From Pelagihabitans pacificus (GTDB taxonomy: Bacteria; Bacteroidota; Bacteroidia; Flavobacteriales; Flavobacteriaceae), in NCBI RefSeq assembly GCF_009371985.2, contig NZ_VIKU02000002.1, forward strand, positions 496,001-560,000: a stretch of 64,000 bases of DNA, in the 5' to 3' direction. A model generated the notes under the pieces. That model did no database searches. It was not told where the DNA came from and worked only from the letters and a program-made list of their open reading frames with translations. Positions within the stretch are counted from its first letter, which is position 1. The number at the start of each line of letters is the position of its first letter. A program made the position numbers and the translations under genes. Below, one piece after another: positions 51,642 through 60,685 of the stretch.

Positions 51642-54511
51642 TTTCTTTTCAGGTTTAAGGGTAATTCTACGATAAAGGTGCTTCCCTTACCTTCTTTACT
51701 TTTAAATCGCACAGCGCCACCCATAAGTTCGGTGTATTGTTTAACGATATGCAGTCCAAGGCCGGTACCTTGAATATTGGTGACGTTCCCGGCACGGAAA
51801 AATCGTTGGAACAGGCTCTTTTGTTCCTTTTTAGGAATGCCGATGCCCTGGTCCTTAATCTTGATCAAAAGCTTTTTTCCCTCTGTGGCGATACGACATT
51901 TAATCTTCGTATGCTCCTCGGAATACTTGATAGCGTTCGAGAAAAGATTGTTTAGGACATGGCTGAGCAGTTTTGGGTCTAGATACACCAAAACTTCCGT
52001 ATTGTCCTGTTCTAAAATAAGTTCCTGTCCTTCCTTCAGGTTTACTTCCATCTCATCTATCAATGACTTGACAAAATCGATCAGTTCAAATTGTTGCGCA
52101 TGCATTTGTACCTTGCCTTCTTCCAATTTGCTCAAGGATAGGAAATCGTTCAGGATTACCACCAGATTCCGCACATTCGCCCGAATGCGCATCACGTGTT
52201 TTTTTCTTTTCTCTTCCTGACCCGGTTCGTTTTGTTTTCCGATAAGAATCGCAGAGGATAGGATGGCACTCAGAGGCGTGCGAAATTCGTGGGAAGCCAT
52301 GGAGATAAAGCGCGACTTTAATTCATTGAGTTCCTGTTCTATTTTCAGGGCATTCGACAATTCTTGTTGTACTTTTTTCTGATCGGTAATATTGCTGTAA
52401 ACAAACAAGGCCCAAACAACGTCGGGATCATCCGACCACAAGGGAGTGGAATTCGCCGTATAGCTATTTCCCATGTACTCCAGCTCGAAAGTAAGATGAC
52501 TTCCGTTCAGGGTTTTATTGACATCTTCACGGATTTTCCCGATCTGTTCTTTTGAAAAAATCGGAAGATCATCAATACGTAATCCCTCGAAATCGCCTTT
52601 TCTAAGGTTAAACCGTTTCAGTTCCTGTCCCTCGACATATACCAATTCGAAATCTTGATTGAACACTACGATGACACCTTTGGGAAAGTTTTGGGCAATG
52701 GCCGAAAATAGTGCTTGGCTTCTTCGCGCCCTGCTTTCAGCGGACCTGGTTTCCTGTATCTGATCTTCCAGGCTTAAATTGATTTCCACCAGTTGCTGTA
52801 CCGTGTCCTTAAGTTCTACGGTACGTTCTTTTACCCGCTGTTCCAAGGTTTGGGCGTAGGCCTCCAATTGTTTCCTACTCGTAAACAACTCGGTTCTAAT
52901 ATCATGATGTTCGATTGCCAGGGCACTGAGTTGGGTAAGATCGGCCATGATCTCTTTGTACGCTTCCAATGATGTCTCCGGTGTCTTGCAATAAACGGCG
53001 AAAGTACCCAGCACCTCGTCTTTCACCGATAAAATGGGGAACGCCCAACAAGAGACAAATCCATTGTGTAAGGCGACCTCCTTATTGTTTTTCCAAAGCG
53101 GGTGGGTAGCAATATCGGGCGTAAAAATCTCCTGTTTCGTATGCGCCGCAGCCCCACAACAACCCGCTTCCGGTCCCACGGCCAATCCTTCCATGGCTTT
53201 GACGAACGGTTCCGGGAGGTGGGGCGCTGCCAAATTGCGTAGGATACCTTTATCATCCACTAGTTGAATGGCGGCCCTACAGCCTTTTACGTGTTTTTCG
53301 AGTGCTTCCACCAAGCAATTACCTATCGCATCCAACGGGTGGTCCTGCGCAATCATCTCTAAAATCTTTCGGATATCATCCTTAAGCTGAATCGCCTTTT
53401 TTTTGTCCGTTACGTCGTGCTGTACCCCGATGAAATGGGTTAATCGCTGTTCTTTATCATAAACGGGGGTAAGCGTAAGCTCGTTCCAAAAGAGTGTGCC
53501 GTCTTTACGATAATTGCGTAGGGTCTCTTTACAAAGCGTACCCGTCTTGATGGCTTTGCGAATATTTTCAATCCCGGGCTGATCTCGATCGTCTTTCTGC
53601 AAAAAGCGACAGTTTCTTCCCAAGGCTTCACTACTTCTATACCCCGTCATATGGGTAAAGGCAGGATTGCTATAGATAATCGGAAGATCGGGTTGTTGCG
53701 CATCCGCAATCAAAATACCGTTCCCCGCGGCATCCAAAGCCCTATTCCGAATGTGTAATACGTCTTGTATTGCCTTATTTTGGGTGATATCCCTAACAAG
53801 GGTGAGGAGACGGTGATTGTTTAATCGCACCGTACGGGCTTCATAGACTATCTTTCCCTTTTCACCTTGCATGGTGTATTCCCGAATTTGTACCTCCTTT
53901 TCCTTGATCGCTTTTCGATGTGTTTTGAGTATCTCCCTGGCCATTTCCGGTGGAACCACCTCCTTGATGTTTTTACCAACCAAGTCTTCTTCACTTACTT
54001 GAGAATCTCCCCGGTTGGGCATGTAACAGTCGAGGAAATCCCCTCGGAAATTATGAATGAACATCATATCCGGAATGGCTTCCAAGAGCGCATTGCTCTT
54101 TGCCTCATTGGCCCTTAACTCCTGTTCCACCAGATACTGTTGCGTAGCGTCCTTTACAAAAGCAATCGTCACCGAATGGTCGTTGACCACCGCTGGACTA
54201 AGACTGATTTCTACCGGAAATTGGGAGCCATCCTTTTTTAAACCCCATAGGTTCCGGTTCTTGCCCATGGGCCTGGCCATCGGGTTTTTGATGTATTTTC
54301 TCCGATGTCCGATGTGCTTTTTTCGCAGGTTTTCCTGAATCAGTTGTTCTACCCTGCATGCTGTAAGTTCTCCGTTGTCATAGCCGAACATATGTTCCCC
54401 GGCCGGGTTTATTGTAAGAAGTGACCCATCATCATCGACAACGAGAATTCCTTCTACCGAGGATTCAAAAATGCTCTGAAAAAGCTTCGTATTATCCAGT
54501 TCGTCTATCAT
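51638..54511 (-). CDS. LOV-domain hybrid-sensing histidine kinase (PAS-PAS-LOV-GAF-PAS-HK)
   Basis: A 957-residue soluble kinase without membrane segments. Order: PAS (about 10-125), PAS (140-245), LOV (255-370), GAF (380-535), coiled coil (545-595), PAS (600-712), HisKA (732-800; His741 in SHEFRTPLS) and HATPase (845-955). The LOV domain has GRNCRFLQ with Cys301, then Asn333, Asn343 and Gln364, the same spacing (32, 42, 63) as the flavin-binding Cys450/Asn482/Asn492/Gln513 of oat phototropin LOV2, so blue-light flavin-adduct chemistry is expected. Partner is the REC-CRP protein immediately downstream. Other inputs (redox, gases) may enter through PAS and GAF domains. Confidence 0.92.
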   Translation of the reverse strand: MIDELDNTKLFQSIFESSVEGILVVDDDGSLLTINPAGEHMFGYDNGELTACRVEQLIQENLRKKHIGHRRKYIKNPMARPMGKNRNLWGLKKDGSQFPVEISLSPAVVNDHSVTIAFVKDATQQYLVEQELRANEAKSNALLEAIPDMMFIHNFRGDFLDCYMPNRGDSQVSEEDLVGKNIKEVVPPEMAREILKTHRKAIKEKEVQIREYTMQGEKGKIVYEARTVRLNNHRLLTLVRDITQNKAIQDVLHIRNRALDAAGNGILIADAQQPDLPIIYSNPAFTHMTGYRSSEALGRNCRFLQKDDRDQPGIENIRKAIKTGTLCKETLRNYRKDGTLFWNELTLTPVYDKEQRLTHFIGVQHDVTDKKKAIQLKDDIRKILEMIAQDHPLDAIGNCLVEALEKHVKGCRAAIQLVDDKGILRNLAAPHLPEPFVKAMEGLAVGPEAGCCGAAAHTKQEIFTPDIATHPLWKNNKEVALHNGFVSCWAFPILSVKDEVLGTFAVYCKTPETSLEAYKEIMADLTQLSALAIEHHDIRTELFTSRKQLEAYAQTLEQRVKERTVELKDTVQQLVEINLSLEDQIQETRSAESRARRSQALFSAIAQNFPKGVIVVFNQDFELVYVEGQELKRFNLRKGDFEGLRIDDLPIFSKEQIGKIREDVNKTLNGSHLTFELEYMGNSYTANSTPLWSDDPDVVWALFVYSNITDQKKVQQELSNALKIEQELNELKSRFISMASHEFRTPLSAILSSAILIGKQNEPGQEEKRKKHVMRIRANVRNLVVILNDFLSLSKLEEGKVQMHAQQFELIDFVKSLIDEMEVNLKEGQELILEQDNTEVLVYLDPKLLSHVLNNLFSNAIKYSEEHTKIKCRIATEGKKLLIKIKDQGIGIPKKEQKSLFQRFFRAGNVTNIQGTGLGLHIVKQYTELMGGAVRFKSKEGKGSTFIVELPLNLKRK

Positions 54512-54544
54512 AAGAACTTATTACTTAGTACATTTCCCAAGCCG

Positions 54545-55597
54545 TTATACAGCCTGTAAATCAACCATCCGAATTTTAGGGAGTGCATTTGGATGATTTT
54601 CCCGTATGAACGAAATCAGTTGTTCCCTTATATCGCAACGTAGGTTCCAAACGTCGGTCGCATTTTTTGCGCTAAAAGTGGCCCTTAACTGCATCGCACG
54701 GCTATCGCTATCGGTCACCAGTAAGTCTGCCTCCTTTTTGTCCCATAAGCGATGATTCTTAAGCAGTTTGAGGAATTTCTCCCGCAACTCGGCTACCGGA
54801 AACGTATAATCCACATAGAGATATACACTCCCGATAAGCCTGCGGGAAGCAAAGCTCCAGTTCACAAACGATTTGTCGTTAAAGTAGTTAAGTGGTAATA
54901 CCAGCCGACGCCAGTCCCATGTTCGCACGACCACGTAGGTCAACGTGATGTCTTCAACCGTTCCAAACTCTCCCTCGATAACGACTTCATCATCGATTTT
55001 AAGCGTTTGGGTAAAAGCGATTTGAAATCCGGTAATCAGATTGGCAATCGATTTTTGGGCAGCTACCCCAACGATAATGCCCAAAACCCCCGCCGAAGTC
55101 AGAATGGTCTCCCCTAACTGTTTCGCAGTGGGTATATTCCATAAAATGGAGGCCAAGGCTATGGTAGCGATGACGACTTGGGCAATACTCTTCATAAACC
55201 GCAGTTGTGTGAGTACCTTCCGCTCCTTTGCCTGATGAACGCCATCAACGTTGAATGTATGTTTTACCGCTTCCTCCAACGCGCCTAAGGCAGTGATGAA
55301 CAACCATGCCAAATTCACAATGATCAACATCTCCAAGAGTTTGTGCCAAAAAGAGTCCAGTCCTATATAAGGAAGCGTCAAATATGTGAACAGCAGCGGA
55401 AGGAACCAAAAGGTGGGGGCTTTCAAATGCGTTAAAAGCTCCTCTTTTAAAACGGAGGGTTTTTTGCTATTGTAGAGTTTAAAAATGGCAAAAAGAATCC
55501 ACCGTACCGCTAGTCCCAAAAGAATGCTGGCCCCGGGTACCAATAGATAAGCCAACCAAGGCATATCTTCAAACAAATTCGAAATGAACATTTCCAT
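54545..55597 (-). CDS. MscS family mechanosensitive channel
   Basis: A 350-residue channel with about four N-terminal membrane helices and the pore/beta region ILGIIVGVAAQKSIANLI-like (here VLGIIVGVAAQKSIANLITG) followed by the Sm-like domain GEFGTVEDITLTYVVVRTWDWRR and a C-terminal alpha/beta domain. Releases ions on membrane tension. It is the first gene of an operon with the LOV kinase (33 bp downstream) and the REC-CRP regulator, all behind a composite promoter; predicted leader only about 11-17 nt. Confidence 0.9.
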   Translation of the reverse strand: MEMFISNLFEDMPWLAYLLVPGASILLGLAVRWILFAIFKLYNSKKPSVLKEELLTHLKAPTFWFLPLLFTYLTLPYIGLDSFWHKLLEMLIIVNLAWLFITALGALEEAVKHTFNVDGVHQAKERKVLTQLRFMKSIAQVVIATIALASILWNIPTAKQLGETILTSAGVLGIIVGVAAQKSIANLITGFQIAFTQTLKIDDEVVIEGEFGTVEDITLTYVVVRTWDWRRLVLPLNYFNDKSFVNWSFASRRLIGSVYLYVDYTFPVAELREKFLKLLKNHRLWDKKEADLLVTDSDSRAMQLRATFSAKNATDVWNLRCDIREQLISFIRENHPNALPKIRMVDLQAV

Positions 55598-55642
55598 TTC
55601 CGTTCTTTTATCAAATGTATCATTGCTTCTCGGGCTTAAAAA

Positions 55643-55654
55643 TGATTTTGGTCA
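55643..55654 (-). promoter_or_regulatory. CRP/FNR-like site for the mscS/LOV kinase/REC-CRP operon
   Basis: TGATTTTGGTCA, 23 bp from the perfect octamer TACATTTG (55619-55612). Indicates autoregulation if the REC-CRP protein binds these sites. Confidence 0.85.
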
Positions 55655-55680
55655 TCATTCAACGACCACGCTGCCCTATA

Positions 55681-55692
55681 TGACAAGGGTCA
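55681..55692 (+). promoter_or_regulatory. CRP/FNR-like site for the patatin gene
   Basis: TGACAAGGGTCA, 23 bp upstream of TATTTTTA (55716-55723, one mismatch). Predicted +1 near 55727 excludes the ATG at 55726 and supports 55748. Confidence 0.78.
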
Positions 55693-55747
55693 TAGTATCC
55701 CCACTTGTCAGCAGGTATTTTTACCATGGAAACCGAAAAAAAAGAGC

Positions 55748-56530
55748 ATGAAGACTGGTTTGGTACTTTCAGGGGGTGGTGCTCGCGGTATAGCCCATAT
55801 AGGAGCGATCAAGGCATTGGAGGAAGAGGGAATACATCCGTCCTATATCGCAGGTACCAGCGCGGGTGCCATTGTTGGTGGATTATATGCCGGTGGATGT
55901 ACCTGGGAAGAAATATTGGATTTTTTTAAAACACTCGAGATATTTACCATCGATAAATATGCCCGGAAAAAACCGGGATTTGTCGATACTACCAAGTTTT
56001 ATTCCGAACTGAAGAATTACTTGCCCGACGACAGCTTTGAAGCATTGAAAAAACCGTTGTTCATAACCGCCACCAACCTACTGGATGGTAGCTTGCAGGT
56101 GTTTCATCGAGGCGAATTAATAAGCCCGCTACTCGCATCCGCGGCGGTTCCCGGAATATTTGCACCGGTACAAATCAATAATGGTTACTACGCGGACGGT
56201 GGCATGCTCAACAATTTTCCCGTGGATTTGATCAAAACGTACTGTGCCCAAATTGTCGGGGTATATGTAAATCCGTTCGAAAAGGTACAGATCAAGGATT
56301 TAAAACACGCGTATAGTGTTATGGAGCGCGCCTACCACATCAAAGTCGCCAGCGAATCGTTCTCCAAATTCGATGATTGCAATCTTTTGGTACGTCCCAA
56401 GAATATGAGCAGTTTCGGGATGTTTGCCCTAAAAAATATCGATGTGATATTTCAATTGGGATATGATGCCGCCAAAGAGGCCTTACGAGCCGAACACACC
56501 CTACAGCTTCCTACTTCTTCCCAAGGTTGA
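55748..56530 (+). CDS. Patatin-like phospholipase
   Basis: A 260-residue patatin-family lipase with an intact dyad: oxyanion loop SGGGARG, nucleophile elbow GTSAG and YADGG aspartate. Begins with KTGLVLSGGGARGIAHIGAI, no signal peptide, so probably cytoplasmic or inner-membrane associated, acting as phospholipase A or lysophospholipase. Paralogue of the Ser-less protein at 21933-22724; both have composite promoters. Confidence 0.92.
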   Translation: MKTGLVLSGGGARGIAHIGAIKALEEEGIHPSYIAGTSAGAIVGGLYAGGCTWEEILDFFKTLEIFTIDKYARKKPGFVDTTKFYSELKNYLPDDSFEALKKPLFITATNLLDGSLQVFHRGELISPLLASAAVPGIFAPVQINNGYYADGGMLNNFPVDLIKTYCAQIVGVYVNPFEKVQIKDLKHAYSVMERAYHIKVASESFSKFDDCNLLVRPKNMSSFGMFALKNIDVIFQLGYDAAKEALRAEHTLQLPTSSQG

Positions 56531-56551
56531 TTTCGTTTTGGATCAAGGCAC

Positions 56552-56563
56552 TGACCTAGGTCA
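56552..56563 (+). promoter_or_regulatory. CRP/FNR-like site for the YceI-like gene
   Basis: TGACCTAGGTCA, a perfect palindrome, 23 bp upstream of the perfect octamer TACTTTTG (56587-56594). Predicted leader about 17 nt. Confidence 0.88.
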
Positions 56564-56614
56564 TTCATTGGCTTCAAGGTAGCAGCTACTTTTGGGGTAT
56601 TAATTGCCTTACCA

Positions 56615-57262
56615 ATGAAGAAAGGAAACAATCGAGTGTTGATTTGGTTGATGGTTCTAATGGTTCTTTCTTGTAAGCAGAGTGGGACAAAGGACCAATC
56701 TACCGCAACGGGGCCTGCAACAGCCAAGTCTGGGCAACCCTATTCAATCGACACCTCCGAAACGGTATTACAATGGACCGCCTATAAGTTTACAAACAGA
56801 GCGGCGGTAAACGGAACCTTTAGCGACTTTGTGCTATTTACAAAAGGTACATCGGAAACTACAAATGTCCTTTCACCAGGGGATTCCATCGTTATCAACA
56901 CCCTCTCGGTCGATACCGGTAATGGCATTCGGGACGACAAATTAAGAAGGTACTTCTTTCAAGTACTCCATTCCGATACCATTAAAGGTACCATTTTGGA
57001 AGCAGGGGAAGAAACAGGTAAAATGTCTTTGGAAATCAACGCTCTTTCCAACACAGTAGATTATCGTTATTCCCGAAAAAAAGATACGCTGATACTAACC
57101 ACGGGCATCGATTTGTCCGATTGGGAAGGGGAAGAGGCCATCAACTCACTGAATCGGGAATGTTATGAACTTCATATGGGCCCTGACGGAATCTCAAAAT
57201 TATGGCCGACCATTGATATTTCCTTGAAACTACCCATGAAAATCGATTCGGTAGCGCGGTAG
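56615..57262 (+). CDS. YceI family lipoprotein
   Basis: A 215-residue protein with lipobox MVLSC (Cys20) and a YceI-type lipocalin-like beta-barrel: YSIDTSETVLQWTAYKFT near residue 44, VNGTFSDF, NTLSVDTGNGIRDDKLRRYFF. YceI proteins bind long isoprenoids or fatty-acid amides in the periplasm; some members are stress-induced. Convergent with the P-ATPase gene. Confidence 0.85.
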   Translation: MKKGNNRVLIWLMVLMVLSCKQSGTKDQSTATGPATAKSGQPYSIDTSETVLQWTAYKFTNRAAVNGTFSDFVLFTKGTSETTNVLSPGDSIVINTLSVDTGNGIRDDKLRRYFFQVLHSDTIKGTILEAGEETGKMSLEINALSNTVDYRYSRKKDTLILTTGIDLSDWEGEEAINSLNRECYELHMGPDGISKLWPTIDISLKLPMKIDSVAR

Positions 57263-57273
57263 TCATCACCTAT

Positions 57274-59931
57274 TCAAGATACCCTTAAGCGTATTAAACG
57301 TTTTACCAGTTGTGCCAATACCAAAGACCCGGATGCAAACATGATTACCGTACCCATCTGTGCAAGGGAGAGCGGGCCCAGAGAAAGGTAGGTGGCGACG
57401 ACAGGAACCAAATAGGCCCCAAAGGTAATCGCCAACGACAAAAGAATCGCTCCCCATATCCAATGATTGGCCGTTACCTCATTTTTGAAAAAGGATTCGC
57501 TTCGCTTGGGCATATTAAAAACATTGACCAATTGTGCCAATACCAAGGTATAAAAGGCCATGTTATTGATGGTTTTCGATGGTAGGTTCAAAACCGAATC
57601 CGCATAGACCACCACACCCAACACGGCTATACCGATACAGAGACCGTAAACTAGTATGGCCACCCAATCACTTGATGTAATAATCGGATCTTTCGGGTTC
57701 TTGGGGGGTTGCTCCATAACATCTTCCTCTCCTTTTCCAAGTCCAAGTGCCAAGGCCGGAAAGACATCGGTTACCAAGTTCAAAAATAGGATTTGTAAGG
57801 GCAGCAATGGGGACGGAAGATTTAAAAGGGCCGCAGTACCGACAGAAAGAATTTCCGCCAGATTACAGGACAATAGATAGACCACAAATTGACGGATGTT
57901 CTGAAATACCACCCTCCCTTGACGAATCGCCAGTTCTATGGCCGTAAACCGATCGTTCTTAAGGATAACATCAGCCACTTCACGAGCCGCTTCCGTACCC
58001 CGTACCCCCATGGCGATTCCGATGTCTGCCTTCTTCAAGGCGGGCACATCGTTGATACCATCACCGATCATGCCCACGATATGGTTATTTTTTTGGTAAA
58101 AACGTACCAAATCCAGTTTCTGTTCAGGAGTGACCCGAGCAAAAATCGAAGCATTTCGTAGTTGTTCGTTATGTACCTCGGATGCATTCATATAGGTAAC
58201 GAGGTCCTTGCCCCGATATACGGCTTGCCGCGTACCGTCATCTTCCCTTTCCAATAAACCGATATCCCTGGCAATTTTTTCCGAAGTTCCAGGGTGATCA
58301 CCGGTAACCATGACCACCTTGATCCCTGCCCTTTTGTAGGTGTCGATGGTTGCCTTTACATCTTCCCTAGCTGGATCCAAGAAACCCATAATCCCCAAAA
58401 AAACAAGTTGTTCCAAAAGGGTCTGCTTTACGGGCTCCTGTTTTACTTCCTTATATGCAAAAGCCAAGGTGCGCAACCCCTGTTCCGCCAAAATATCGAC
58501 CTTTTTACCCCAAATTTGCCTATTCACGAAAGGCTTCGTTCCATCGGCACACATAATACGGTCGCAATGGGCGGTTAGGTTCTCAAAAGCCCCTTTTGCA
58601 TATACATGAAAGTGGTCTTGATGCCGATGTGCGGTGGCCATCAGCTTCCGCTCTTCGCTAAAGGGCAGCTCTAATTTTTCTGGATTTTTTTCCCTAACGG
58701 TAATGGGGTCATATCCCATATGCGTTGCAAAATCAATTAGGGCCCGTTCAATCGAATCACCCTGTTTTTCAATCGATTCGACATCGATATTATTACAAAG
58801 AATAGCGGTCATCATCATTTTGTGAAAAACAGGATGTTGCTTTATGGAAGTTAAAAAATCATTTTTCCGATGATAGATATCGGCCAATGATTGCTCCCCA
58901 AATTCCAGGGAATGAACTTTCATTTGGTCTTCGGTCAAGGTTCCCGTTTTGTCGGTACAGATAATATCCGTAGCGCCCAAGGTCTGAACGGCTTCCAGTT
59001 TTTTAATGATTACCTGTTTTTTTGAGAGTCGCATCATGCCCTGTGCCAGGGCGATCGTAGCGACGATCGGGAGTCCTTCGGGTATCGCCGCGACTGCCAA
59101 TGCCACCGCCGTCTCGATCATCAGCAGCAACTCTTCCCCGCGTATGTAGCCCATGATTATAATGATCAACGCGAAAAACAACGTTAACCATATCAACCAC
59201 TTGCTCAACTCCTTCAGTTTTTTCTCCAAAGGGGTTCGTTCCTTCAATGCATCGACACCCATCTGCTGTATATGACCTAATTGGGTATGTCTTCCAGTAG
59301 CCGTCACGATAGCCTTCCCCGACCCCGTAGTGACCGTAGTACCGCGAAAAAGCATATTGGATCTATCCGTTAAGGGGATATCGGCATGTAATATATTCGT
59401 TGTTTTGGAGACTTGGGCACTTTCACCTGTAAGGGCCGATTCTTTCACGGAAAGATTTTCGACCTCGATCAAACGTGCATCCGCCGCTACCACATCCCCA
59501 CGTTCTACCAGTAAAAGATCTCCGGGAACGACTTCCGAAGCCTTGATATGCACTTTTTGACCCGACCGGAGCACATAAGTCATCGCTTGACCCATTTTCC
59601 GGAGTTCCTCCAAGGAACGCACCGTCTGCAGTTCCATGAAAAAGCCAATGGCGACCGAAATCAAAATAACGATAAGGATGGCCATACCCTCAAGAAAATC
59701 ATTGAATAGGAATGCCAAAACGGCCGCTACGACCAAAATATAGATGATAGGGTCGGCTAAATGATCCGCCAGTATGCGCCATCGTTTCTTTGGACCGCTT
59801 TCTGGTATTTGGTTGGGGCCATGCGCTGAAAGACGCCCGAGGGCCTCTTCTTCTTCGAGCCCCCTAACCCGATCTCCCATCAGATGGGTGATTACATCCT
59901 CTACCGAAACAGCAAACGGATTTTGAACCAT
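57274..59931 (-). CDS. Calcium-type (P2A/P2B) cation-transporting P-type ATPase
   Basis: About 885 residues: actuator domain (LTGESAQV), M4 motif AAIPEGLP, phosphorylation site CTDKTGTLTEDQ, hinge MVTGDHPGTSEKIA and MIGDGINDVPALKKADIGIAMG, and M6 NLVTDVFPALALG. PEGL in M4 and N-x-x-T-D in M6 match calcium pumps of the SERCA group, so Ca2+ (or Mn2+) export is likely. Start at 59931 (MVQNPFAVS), the usual start of this group; the frame runs on to 60000. About 125 bp after hsp20, probably the same transcript. Confidence 0.92.
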   Translation of the reverse strand: MVQNPFAVSVEDVITHLMGDRVRGLEEEEALGRLSAHGPNQIPESGPKKRWRILADHLADPIIYILVVAAVLAFLFNDFLEGMAILIVILISVAIGFFMELQTVRSLEELRKMGQAMTYVLRSGQKVHIKASEVVPGDLLLVERGDVVAADARLIEVENLSVKESALTGESAQVSKTTNILHADIPLTDRSNMLFRGTTVTTGSGKAIVTATGRHTQLGHIQQMGVDALKERTPLEKKLKELSKWLIWLTLFFALIIIIMGYIRGEELLLMIETAVALAVAAIPEGLPIVATIALAQGMMRLSKKQVIIKKLEAVQTLGATDIICTDKTGTLTEDQMKVHSLEFGEQSLADIYHRKNDFLTSIKQHPVFHKMMMTAILCNNIDVESIEKQGDSIERALIDFATHMGYDPITVREKNPEKLELPFSEERKLMATAHRHQDHFHVYAKGAFENLTAHCDRIMCADGTKPFVNRQIWGKKVDILAEQGLRTLAFAYKEVKQEPVKQTLLEQLVFLGIMGFLDPAREDVKATIDTYKRAGIKVVMVTGDHPGTSEKIARDIGLLEREDDGTRQAVYRGKDLVTYMNASEVHNEQLRNASIFARVTPEQKLDLVRFYQKNNHIVGMIGDGINDVPALKKADIGIAMGVRGTEAAREVADVILKNDRFTAIELAIRQGRVVFQNIRQFVVYLLSCNLAEILSVGTAALLNLPSPLLPLQILFLNLVTDVFPALALGLGKGEEDVMEQPPKNPKDPIITSSDWVAILVYGLCIGIAVLGVVVYADSVLNLPSKTINNMAFYTLVLAQLVNVFNMPKRSESFFKNEVTANHWIWGAILLSLAITFGAYLVPVVATYLSLGPLSLAQMGTVIMFASGSLVLAQLVKRLIRLRVS

Positions 59932-60055
59932 TTGGAAATATTTTAAAAAATGCTTGACAGGAAAACGAAGCCCCTGCACCCAACCTGAATACATGGACAA
60001 AATTCAGGTTTTGGTACAAGGGCGTTTCAAAAGAAAAGTAAGCTATCTCACATTG

Positions 60056-60520
60056 CTATGAAATCTCCACTTTTTTAGGTGGTATCTTTTTAGCCTCTTC
60101 TTTTTTAAGAAGATTAAAGCTAAGGATACCATCTTTGTATGCAGCCTTAATTTCTTCCTGTTTTACACTTTCAGGTAATTGCAGGGATCTTTCGAAGGAG
60201 TTATAGCTGAACTCCCTACGGGTATAATTCTCCTCTTTTTCCTCTTTCTCCATTTTCTTTTCGGCGGAAATGTTCAAGCAACCATCTTCAATAGTCACTT
60301 CAAAGTCTTTCTTGGCAAATCCAGGGGCTGCCAATTCAATCTCAAAATGATCATCTGTTTCTTTGATGTTCAGTGCGGGTTCCCCTGTTTTTCCTGTCCA
60401 AAAACGATCGGGCAGCATGTCCCTGACCCATTTTCTATTGTCAAAAAAATCGTCCATGTCAAAAAAATCTTGGGTGATCAGGTTTCCAAAGGGTCTCCTT
60501 TTAAATTTTACTAGTGACAT
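60056..60520 (-). CDS. Hsp20/alpha-crystallin small heat-shock protein
   Basis: A 154-residue small heat-shock protein: N-terminal arm (about 1-45), alpha-crystallin domain (about 46-140; ALNIKETDDHFEIELAAPGF, LNISAEKKMEKEE, SFERSLQLPESV, AAYKDGILSFNLLKKE) and a C-terminal extension KKIPPKKVEIS with an IxP-like anchor. Holds unfolded proteins without ATP. First gene before the P-ATPase; regulated promoter with a leader of about 33 nt. Confidence 0.95.
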   Translation of the reverse strand: MSLVKFKRRPFGNLITQDFFDMDDFFDNRKWVRDMLPDRFWTGKTGEPALNIKETDDHFEIELAAPGFAKKDFEVTIEDGCLNISAEKKMEKEEKEENYTRREFSYNSFERSLQLPESVKQEEIKAAYKDGILSFNLLKKEEAKKIPPKKVEIS

Positions 60521-60587
60521 AATATTGCATTTTTAGGTTAAACATTTTTTCTACGTCGAAAGTAGCACCCTAAAGTCGGATGGGAAA

Positions 60588-60599
60588 TGATCTAGGTCA
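60588..60599 (-). promoter_or_regulatory. CRP/FNR-like site for the hsp20/P-ATPase operon
   Basis: TGATCTAGGTCA, 23 bp from TACTTTCG (60564-60557, one mismatch). Confidence 0.8.
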
Positions 60600-60685
60600 G
60601 TATGGCCTCTTTTTCACACAAAAAAAGAGAGAAGAAATCAAAACAGCGAGGTCTCGGCAAAATGACACCGCCATGACAGCTTTGT

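Noticed and set aside
60601-60660. AT-rich inverted repeat near 60605-60630 as upp terminator
   Set aside because: The possible stem is almost only A-T pairs and the T run is ambiguous, so it was not annotated.
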